Below are positions 50,401-58,455 of a DNA stretch of 64,000 nt, piece by piece. Below the pieces are notes generated by a model, which ran no database searches, had not been told where the DNA came from, and saw only the letters and a list, made by a program, of their open reading frames with translations. How positions within the stretch are numbered: the first letter of the stretch is position 1; each line of letters begins with the position of its first letter. The DNA comes from Rhynochetos jubatus. Its lineage: Eukaryota > Chordata > Aves > Eurypygiformes > Rhynochetidae. The stretch lies in the NCBI GenBank assembly GCA_027574665.1, contig CM050654.1, positions 37,963,722 through 38,027,721 of the forward strand. Direction: 5' to 3'. The translations under genes were made by a program, and so were the position numbers.

Positions 50401-53400
50401 GTGAGCGAAGATCAGATACCAACTGGCAAAACCATGCTGCAAGGCTGGAGGTGCACAGTGTATACAGAATAAGAGGGACATCACCAGGATAGTTCATCCT
50501 TGAACTTTCATCTACCAACTCTTGAAGAAAACAACAACCAAGGTCCCTAAAAATACCTGAGCAAGACTAAAAGCAATCTTTAAATATATTCTAAGGTGAC
50601 ATTAAAGAGAATTAAATAAAAGGCTCTACTCCCAGAACAGCTCATACCCCAAAGCTGGGCCACTTCTACTGCATGCCAAATAAAAGCTGTATGAATCACG
50701 CAATAAAATGTAATGGCTGCTGGCACAATTAATTAGAGATGGAGGAGAGCACAACTTTCACCTCAGACAGAAGTGTCATCTTAGAAGAAGAATAGCTGTT
50801 AAAATATTGTGACCATTTCTAATTGATTCAGTACAGAAATTGAGATGTTAAAAAGTATTAATTTACAGGAATTAAGAAGCGTATGCATCACTGTAGCATT
50901 CCTGCTACACGGTAATGTTTGTAAAACTCCTACTGGAGATCATATTGTGATGATGGTGGGGATCCACACCTGAGATGGCAGATCTCAATTTCTCTACTGC
51001 TGCTTATAGCAAGGAGAAATGTAGCACTACCTTCATAGGCCACTGAAGTGTATGTATACTTTTAGGGCCAAGAAACTTAAACAATTAATGCAGCAAGCAC
51101 TAAAGTCCACCTTCATACCTTTAAGGCTGAATCTTCCTTCTACACTGCTGACAATTATACCCCTTCGAGCTTTTCAAGAACAAAAATGAATTCAGGAATT
51201 ACTCAGGATTGCTCAAGATTGACTACCCAATTGAAAAATCACTCAAGATTGCTACTGCAATCTAAACCCCACTGTGTATTTTATTTGTGGCTGGCTTCAT
51301 GAAGAACTGTTTTTCATGTAATTTGAGCATATGAAGTGCATACACTCTATGCCATGCTGACCTGCACTGCACAAAAAGCCAGGGAATCCCTTAACAACAC
51401 AAAGCAACAGTTTTGAGTCAATGAGAATAAATGTAACTTTTTTAAGGAATATTTCTGTTTCAAGGACAGGTAATACCAGAGCTGTCTATTAAGTACACTT
51501 ACAGTTCAACTTAAATTGACAGTTACTTGTGCGACTGCTTAACCTGAGTTAAATGTTTTCGGTTCTTGTCATAAGGTCTACTTCTCTGAAGTCACATGGA
51601 TGGTTGGTTAAGGATAAATGAAACAATAATAGTATTCAAAAAGTCACACACACACAAAATGTTAACAGTGGTCAAAACGTACCTTCTGTTCACTAAATAC
51701 GACTATGACTGGTCATTGCTATCAAAACAGACACAGATTCAGGACTATATTTTGGAAAATGAGGATTAGCCCATTTGTACCCCACTCATTATCAACAAAA
51801 TGAACAGTCAACATAAGCAGCATATCATCTTGTGACTTAACAGGTGACAGCCAAGATGTCAGTGGTAACTGATGCCTCATTATGCCAATTAGCATAAATG
51901 CTATTTTATATTGCACTTACATACACGTTTCGGCTGAGCTTGGGGATCCAGTTTTGACAACAGCAGACAATTGGGGGTTCATTTATAATCTCCCTGCATG
52001 TCAGTACTCACTTCTAAAAATGTCCACATAGAGGACCTGAAAATTACATATCTATTTGTGTATGTACATCCATCTATACGTAATCACTAAAGAAGTCTTC
52101 AAAGTTTGTTTCCTTGTGGTCTTTGTAAGGTTTCTCTAATGACAAAGTAGCTGTTTGCTACAGAAGCCTGGAAGCTTTCTGCAAAAGAAGCTGCTGGTAA
52201 AGGAGACTTTTCTTAGCCCTACGTTTGGATATTATGGTTTGTTAGGCAACAGTTACGCTCCACTGCCTCAATGCAAATTGCAACACCGAACGGATATACA
52301 TAGTGACACACTTCTGTCTCCAGCAAACCTTATTAACAATCATGATTGACAACAAGATCTGTATCTTAGAAATGAAACTTAACTAGGTTTTCTTCTGTGA
52401 TGTTTACCCACAGGGAATGTGGAAAAATATGTATTCCTAGTTGGAATTTTTCCTCCTTGCATGTAAGAGGAACCAAGTTTCCCCTAGGTATACATCCGTT
52501 GATGTTTATGAACAGATGTAGGAAGGAAGCATAGTTTATGGTATACTAGTTTTAAATTGACTCATTTGTGATTTCATTAAAATGCAGAATAAATTTGATA
52601 TCCCCAGGCAATATTTCCAGAGAATTCTTTAGGTTAAGATTTTCTATTTCTTTAAAAAAAGATTTTCTAAAGGCTTGCTGATTTTATATATCATTAAAAG
52701 TGCTGTTGAAAGAGGAAAGGAGAAAAGAACAGATTTTGTTCTTCAATATTCTTCATTACTTTCTCAACAGCATATATTACATGAACCTGAGAAATCTAAT
52801 CAGAAAGTTAAAGAGCCTCCGCTTGCAAAGTGGAGTATCTATGCAAAATCTACGAAGAGTAAATGCCTTTGCATATGTTACACTTTTCACTTCTCTGCAT
52901 TTTTCTTCCTTTTCTATTACATGTATTTATTCTGGATTAGATTTACCTGACTTTTATGCAATAAAAACTAAAAGAAAAAGCTGCTATATAGAGCAAGAAA
53001 CTACAATAGTATTCCCTTCATCTCAGGAGTCTGTAAGATATGAATATGAAAATGAGTGACATTCCATGAAAAGGTGATTTCATTAACATGATGGAAATTC
53101 TGATCACCATGAAACTATCTCTACTATCACTTTATTTTTTTAAATATTGAGCAGTAACACATCCTCCTTATCATTACCTTTAATTAGGCAAATACCTGCA
53201 TTCTGAATAGGGGCAGAAAGTTTTAGGGAACTGCTGCTTTGAGCTGATCACCATTTTGACACCAAAGAAAGTGCTACAGGCTGGTTTGCTTGCACAGAAG
53301 TATGGTAACACCTATAGACAGCAGCACCTTGTTTCTGGAAGCAGCTTCTGGTGAAATCAAAACCATATCCCGCTTTATTTTCCTCCATGACATCACAATA

Positions 53401-54269
53401 CCAAGTGGTAGACTGAGGGCATACATCGATGATATTTGGCTAAGGCAGTACAGAAATGAAGAAGAGTATGTGGTGTGCAAGATCCTTCCCCCTTTTCCTT
53501 AAACTCAAAGCATAGAGATTCAGGTCAAAATAATAACAAAGCTCAATAAATCTCCTGCAAAGTTACCCGGGAATATTTCCTAAATTTTATGATTGACAAA
53601 CAAAAAAAAGCTGCTATAGCATACTACGTTATATGTAAAATTTAATCTCACAAACTAATTTGATGAACAAGAAAAATCATTAATGTACTTCTGGTTAATT
53701 ATTCATTAGGCCCAGATTTTTTTTTTTTTATTTTTACTGAAATTTCTAATGCCATTCAGGTGCTTTAGTGACCCCATAAGCTATCCTCAGACAATTTTCT
53801 AACTGATGCTTGAGAATATGGCATGCAGGGTATGTATCTGAAATGCCAAGATGAAAAAATCATTTCCAAATTTTGTCATGGGAGACTCAGTCACAACCAA
53901 TTATACCGAATCTTACACAGGCAGGAAAAGATAACCCCAGACCTGTACTGCAGGTGATCAAGGGATATTATCATCTGAAAAATAGCTATTTCTACAGTTG
54001 CAACCATGGTAATTAGCTGAGAGTGACAGGCACATACTCTTGATAGAGTAACCAAGTCTCACAGCAGAGAGTATGGTTTCCTTCAGCTGCAAGCTTGTAT
54101 TAGACTCCTGTTATTAGCTCTCTCGTTTGTTCTTCCTGACAGGAGTATTCCTTACACACTACAATGTACTGAATTGTTTAACACACGGATTTTAGTAGAA
54201 AGAGTGATCTCTCTCAAATTCAATATCTTATTAATAGTTGGACTTTTAGTTAAGTACCAGGAAGTATGG
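47495..54269. other. Long unique non-coding stretch
   Basis: Nearly seven kilobases with no gene or transposon recognised. A pure (CA)6 lies at 51645-51656, a near repeat of CTCAAGATTG(C/A) at about 51210-51252, and a T run at 53717-53729. Frames of up to 119 codons (52700-53059 plus) show no known domain. Confidence 0.5.
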
Positions 54270-54357
54270 TACTGCTCTAGGTGATCCCGCTCTGGCAGGG
54301 GACTGGACTAGATGACCTCCAGAGGTCCCTTCCAACCCCTAACACTGTGAATCTGTG
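54270..54357 (+). mobile_element. CR1 LINE, short 3' tail (sense)
   Basis: About 88 bp: CTGCTCTAGGTGATCCCGCT, then CTGGACTAGATGACCTCCAG and AGGTCCCTTCCAACCCCTAA, ending CTGTGAATCTGTG. It is the same subfamily type as the copies at 28343 and 61955. Confidence 0.93.
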
Positions 54358-55757
54358 TAGTGTTCACCAAATGTAACAATTGCTGCTTAGCCAGGAGATA
54401 TTATATACAGGTCATCTGAAAATGTTTTCTGGTCAGTAAAGACATTGGGCAAACAATACAATAGAGTATTTGCATATTTATGGTGATGATATAACAGGAA
54501 TGTAGGGAGAAAAATTAAAAGTTCCTTTATCTTTCAATGATGTTTCCACCTTACAGATTCATCAGTACAACTAATATTCTGTGAACAAGGACTGAAATCT
54601 AGTTCTGAAAACTGAATTAAAGTTTTTAGCTTTGTGACAGAAACAGTTCAGATCTATTTACTTCAAATAATCTCGCTGCTCCTTCAGTAGTTCCTGTGTT
54701 TGAATAACAGCAGCCACATCGTAACTAACATAACAGGCTCTTCCACTAAAACTCATGCAAAGAGAGATGAGATTTTAACATGAATACAACTTTTCTTGGT
54801 CTAACACACTAGTATAAAAAGTGAAATAGTCGCCGTGCAGGATTTTTTGGTGGTGTAAGCTGTTATTTATAAACTGACTATTTAAAATTCCTGACATCTG
54901 GATTGCTGCAAACTATTTATTCAGTGAGGACCAAAGAAACAAACACTAAGGGAGAAGAAAGGTCAAGAAACCGATTCAGAGTTCACTCCCTGATTAATTT
55001 GATCCGCTGGGAGTCTTGAATTATCTAGAAATTGGAATTCAGGAGAAACCACATAGCATGACCTAAGTATCTGTGACCGGCCTGATTTAGACTGCAAGAG
55101 CTATGGGGACAGCCAGACCAAAACTTTGTTTTCCTGCATGAAACAGGAAGGAAGTAATGTAAAAGGCGGCGGCATTTCCCAAGTGGCCACCAGAAAGTAA
55201 GTGGTGCAAGAGAGGTTTTTATTAATGCTGCCTTAACTGCTTATCTTCTGAAAAGCCATTTCTCTTTGAAAGAGATGAACAGTTCACTGCAGTTAGCTGG
55301 CGAGGTAAGTGTATGGGCCCACTGGGAACCCGAGGTCAGAAACAGAAGGCAACACCACTAAGTAATAAGCCTATTTACCACATTAGGGCTTTTCCTTTCA
55401 TTTTGGTTTTGTGTTGAAAATTTGTCAGTGAAGAAAAAAGGCAGCCTCCAAAAACCTTAATTTACAAATAGGCTTGTGCTCCGCACAAAAGTTCTACTCG
55501 ATTAGTTCAGAACTGCTCTGAGGACATTATAAACGGAGCAGGAACAACCGCGGGGCACGCAGAGATGCAGGGCGGGGAATACCATTCCTCACGGGTCGGC
55601 TTCCAGTTGCAGCTCACGTACGTGTGTTTCTCCCCATCAGTAAGTACTAGTACTAATTGGTAAGCACTTTACTAACTTATCTACTTACCTTAACAGAATC
55701 AGCTCTTCTGTAAGCGGGCGTTATACCAGGTATTTCAAGAGTACAGCTGACTAACTG
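54358..55757. other. Unique sequence left of the CpG-rich CR1
   Basis: AT-rich at first, becoming more GC-rich from about 55500. GTAAGT-type splice donor consensus occurs on the plus strand at 55307-55312 (after GGCGAG) and 55640-55645, and on the minus strand at 55688-55683 (after AAG). A TATA-like ATTATAAACG lies near 55528. No coding exon can be supported. Confidence 0.45.
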
Positions 55758-55800
55758 AGCCAGCACGGACGCGGCGGCGGCAGCAGCTCCTGTGAGGCGA

Positions 55801-55850
55801 ACGGGAAAGGCGCGGGAAAGGCGCGGGAAAGGCGCGGGAAAGGCGCGGGA
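55801..55850. repeat. 11-bp tandem repeat, about 4 copies
   Basis: The unit CGGGAAAGGCG repeats perfectly from 55802, ending in a variant CGGGAAGCCCG. It lies about 80 bases before the 57-bp repeats in the CpG-rich leader. Because 11 is not a multiple of three, no open frame keeps a constant peptide repeat through it. Confidence 0.9.
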
Positions 55851-55927
55851 AGCCCGCGTGGTCCCGGCAGCCCCTGCGCGAGCGGCTAACGCCACTCGGG
55901 AGCGGTGCCAGGAGCAACCGCGGGCGA

Positions 55928-56097
55928 TTTAACCCCCGCCCGGGGGGCGCCAGCGACCGGCGGCGCGGCATCTCCCGCGGGGGGTTTAACCCCCGCCCGG
56001 GGGGCGCCAGCGACCGGCGGCGCGGCATCTCCCACGGGGGGTTTAACCCCTGCCCGGGGGGCGCCAGCGAGCCGCAGCGCGGCAGCTCCCGCGGGCA
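55928..56097. repeat. 57-bp GC-rich tandem repeat, 3 copies
   Basis: Units start at TTTAACCCC at 55928, 55985 and 56042, exactly 57 bases apart. The first two copies are nearly identical and the third is more diverged, mainly in its second half. Each contains CGCCCGGGGGGCGCCAGCGA or a close variant, which is largely self-complementary. Since 57 is 19 codons, both strands stay open across the array, giving a 19-residue GLTPARGAPATGGAASP-type peptide repeat on the plus strand. That frame is probably a by-product of the period. The position directly upstream of ORF1 fits repeated promoter units of the LINE leader. Confidence 0.9.
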
Positions 56098-56164
56098 AAG
56101 CGCCATCCGCTCCGGGCTCAGGAGGCCGGGTCATCGCCCGCCCACAAGAGAAGAGAACAAAGCG

Positions 56165-57204
56165 ATGGCTTCAACCCGGCCAAAAGCCGCCGGCAGAGAG
56201 GCCGTGGGGGCTCAGCCGGAGCCCCCACGCAGACGTGCAGCCGCCCAGGGCTCTGGCTGCACGGACCGCCTGAGCCTGGCAGAGGTAGCAGGGGCAGCAG
56301 CGACAGCTCCTGTGTGCGGTGTGGGAAAACAGACCACCTGCTCGGGCTGGTGGCAGAACTGAAGGAGGTGGGAAGGTTAGGAAGTATCAGGGGATGGAGG
56401 GGGAGACAGACCGGTGGAGCCGCACCCTGCCACCCCTGCGGCAACGGCAGCAGATGGAGGCTCCACAAAAAGCACAGGATCCCCTACCCTCTGCCCCAAG
56501 GCAGAAGGAGGAGGAGCCCTGAGAGATGGGGGAATGGAAACAGGCCCTGCTCGGGCCAGCAGGCGAATCCCCTCCCCGCCTCCCTCCCCTTCCCAGGTGC
56601 CCTGACACACGGGTACGGGGTACGGGGCTCTGGGACTCGAGGGAAGACGGATGAAGGCTCCCCCCGGGAGGGTCGGTCAGCCCCGCGCACCAAGAGTCCC
56701 GCCGTTAAGGAGATGAGGAGGGTGACTGTTGTAGGGGACTCCCTTCTGAGGGGAACAGAGGGCCCGGCAGGCCGGCCAGACCCATTCCACAGGGAAGGCT
56801 GCTGGAGACATCACCAGGAAACTCCCTGGCCTGGTGCGGCCCGCGGAGCGTTACCCACCGCGGGTCATGCAGGTGGCAGTGAGGAGGCTGCTGGGAGAAG
56901 CCTAAAAGCGATCCAAAGGGATGTCAGGGCGCTGGGGCGGCTGGTTGAAGGATCGGGAGCACAGGTTGTGTTTTCCTCAATCCCCTCAGTGGCAGGAAAG
57001 AATACAGAAAGGAACAGGAAAAAGCACCTGATTAACATGTGGCCCAGAGGCTGCTGAAAACAGTGGAATTTTGGTTTCTTTGATCATGGGGAGGTTTACA
57101 CGGCGCCGGGCCTGTTGGCAGCAGATGGAGTCTGGCTTTCTCAAAGGGGGAAAAGGATTCTCGCTCATGAGTTGGCCGGTCTCACTGAGAGGGCTTTAAA
57201 CTAG
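56165..57204 (+). pseudogene. CR1 ORF1 remnant (coiled-coil/GDSL-type esterase protein)
   Basis: The start is taken at ATG 56165, which opens MASTRPKAAGREAVGAQPEP, the N-terminus I know for CR1 ORF1. The protein then continues in another frame from about 56310 (CGKTDHLLGLVAELKEVGRL, the short coiled-coil-like segment), with a further excursion at about 56400-56520. From about 56700 a 247-codon frame holds RRVTVVGDSLLRGTEG, the nucleophile block of the SGNH/GDSL esterase domain typical of CR1 ORF1, with GDSLL at 56734-56748. The middle of the esterase is scrambled and an in-frame stop lies at 57055-57057. Afterwards the C-terminus NFGFFDHGEVYTAPGLLAAD is readable, ending at TAG 57202-57204. 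In the last catalytic block the usual D-G-x-H reads DGVW, so the catalytic His is replaced by Trp. Not functional. Confidence 0.88.
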
Positions 57205-57267
57205 GTTCGAAGGGGGAAAGGGATAAACCAGGCTCGCTAGAGATGAGCCTAGGAACAGAGGCCAAAT

Positions 57268-57729
57268 TTGGAAGCACAGTCAACAGCCCACGTCAAGTGC
57301 ATGTACACCAGTGCACGCAGTACGGGCAACGGACAGGAGGAGCTGGAAGCCACGGTGCAGCAGGATAGCTATGACGTAGCTGCCCTCACAGAAACATGGT
57401 GGGATGGCTCTCCGGACTGGAGTGCTGCAGTTGATGCCTACAAGCCCTTCCGAAGGGGCAGGCAAGGAAGGAGAGGAGGTGGGGTGGCCTTGCATGTTAG
57501 GGAATGTTTTGATTGTGTAGAGCTCAATGACGGGGATGATAAGCTTGAGTGGTTGTGGGTAAGGATGAGTGGGAAGGTCAACAAGGCAGACATCCTGCTG
57601 GGAATCTGTTACAGACCACCCAACCAGGATGAGGAGACAGATGAAGCATTCTACAAGTGCCTGGCAGAAGTGTCACAATTGCTAGCCCTTGTTCTCGTGG
57701 GGGACTTCAACTTACCAGATATCTGCTGA
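57268..57729 (+). pseudogene. CR1 ORF2, endonuclease domain remnant
   Basis: An open stretch of 153 codons equivalent to the N-terminal AP-endonuclease-like domain of CR1 ORF2, the enzyme that nicks target DNA. Visible motifs are TETWW at residues 41-45 (the catalytic Glu region), the RRGGGVALHVRE block near 69-79, YRPP at 115-118 and GDFN at 145-148. The frame ends with a stop at 57727-57729, where intact elements read a Trp codon after DVC. The C-terminal part of the endonuclease (SDH motif) and most of the RT are gone through the deletion that follows directly. The annotated start is only the first start codon of the open frame; the true ORF2 start cannot be fixed. Confidence 0.9.
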
Positions 57730-57737
57730 AAATACAA

Positions 57738-58447
57738 TGATCAATGATCTGGATGAGGGGGTTCAGTGCCCCCTCAGTAAATTTGCAGATGACACTAAGT
57801 TGGGTGGAAGTGTTGATCTGCTGGAGGGCAGGAGAGCCCTGCCAAGGGACCTGGACAGGCTGGATCAATGGGCTGAGGTCAACTATGTGAGGTTCAACAT
57901 GGCCAGATGCCAGGTCCTGCATTTAGGTCACAACAACCCCCAGCAGCACTACAGTCTTGGGGAAGAGTGGCTGGAAGGCTGTCAGGCAGAAAAGGACCTG
58001 GGGGTGTTGGCCAAAGCCCAGCTGAATATGAGCCAGCAGTATGACCAGGTGGCCAATGCCAATAGCATCCTGGCCTGTATCAGGCATACTGTGGTCAGCA
58101 GGAGTAGGTAAGTGATTGTGCCCCTGTACTCAGCCCTGGTGAGGCCGCACCTCTAGTGCTGTGTTCGGTTTTGGGCTCCTCACTACAAGAAGGACATAGA
58201 GATGCTGGACCGTGTTCAGAGAAGGGTGACGAAGCTGGTGAAGGGTCTGGAGAACAAGTCTTATGAGGAGTGGCTGAAGGAGCTGGGGGTGTTTAGCCTG
58301 AAGAAGCGGAGGCTGAGGGGAGACCTGATCACTCTGTATAGCTACCCGAAAGGAGGCTGCAGGGGGGCGGGTGCTGGTCTGTTCTCCTGGGTAACTGGTA
58401 ATAGGACAAGAGGAAATAGCCTCAACTTGCATCACATTAGATATTAG
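57738..58447 (+). pseudogene. CR1 ORF2, reverse transcriptase C-terminal remnant
   Basis: Begins immediately after the deletion junction with [20 protein letters not shown]. The RT catalytic motif is present as FADD at 57782-57793, the form CR1 uses. It continues [20 protein letters not shown] and [10 protein letters not shown] to [15 protein letters not shown], meeting a stop at 58109-58111. After the stop the same protein continues as [14 protein letters not shown] and [20 protein letters not shown], with a further in-frame stop at 58154-58156. It then follows [20 protein letters not shown] to [20 protein letters not shown] and GNSLNLH, where CR1 similarity fades. The palm motifs upstream of FADD are missing, so no activity is possible. 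Confidence 0.9.
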
Positions 58448-58455
58448 GAAAAACA

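Larger units (their letters stand above)
55750..56300. promoter_or_regulatory. CpG island coinciding with the CR1 leader
   Basis: About 550 bp of very high G+C content with dense CpG, in sharp contrast to the AT-rich surroundings. It overlaps the leader and the start of ORF1 of the CR1 element, so the simplest explanation is the internal promoter of the LINE. Retention of many CpGs suggests little methylation-driven decay, meaning the copy is fairly young or was kept unmethylated. Donor-like sites on both strands just to its left leave room for a host promoter, but no exon can be demonstrated. Confidence 0.5.
55758..58455 (+). mobile_element. CR1 LINE with 5' leader, ORF1 and ORF2 remnants; internally deleted, 3' end missing
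   Basis: About 2.7 kb in sense orientation. In order: a CpG-rich leader with tandem repeats (about 55758-56164), an ORF1 remnant (56165-57204), the endonuclease part of ORF2 (57268-57729) and the end of reverse transcriptase plus the ORF2 C-terminus (about 57738-58447). A full avian CR1 is about 4.5 kb, so roughly 1.4-1.5 kb between endonuclease and the RT FADD motif is missing. Similarity stops near ATATTAGGAAAAAC at 58442-58455, so the final 250-300 bp with the 3' UTR and tail repeats are absent. Most CR1 copies keep the 3' end and lose the 5' end; this one is the reverse, so the 3' end was probably lost after insertion. The left boundary is uncertain, placed where the CpG-rich sequence starts. 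Confidence 0.9.

Noticed and set aside
51205-51255. Near-duplicate CTCAAGATTG segments
   Set aside because: Two short imperfect copies in AT-rich DNA with no third unit, not enough to call a repeat.
55905-56273. 122-codon Ala/Pro/Gly-rich repeat protein
   Set aside because: It is produced by the 57-bp tandem repeat in the CR1 leader. The opposite strand is equally open, so openness is compositional.
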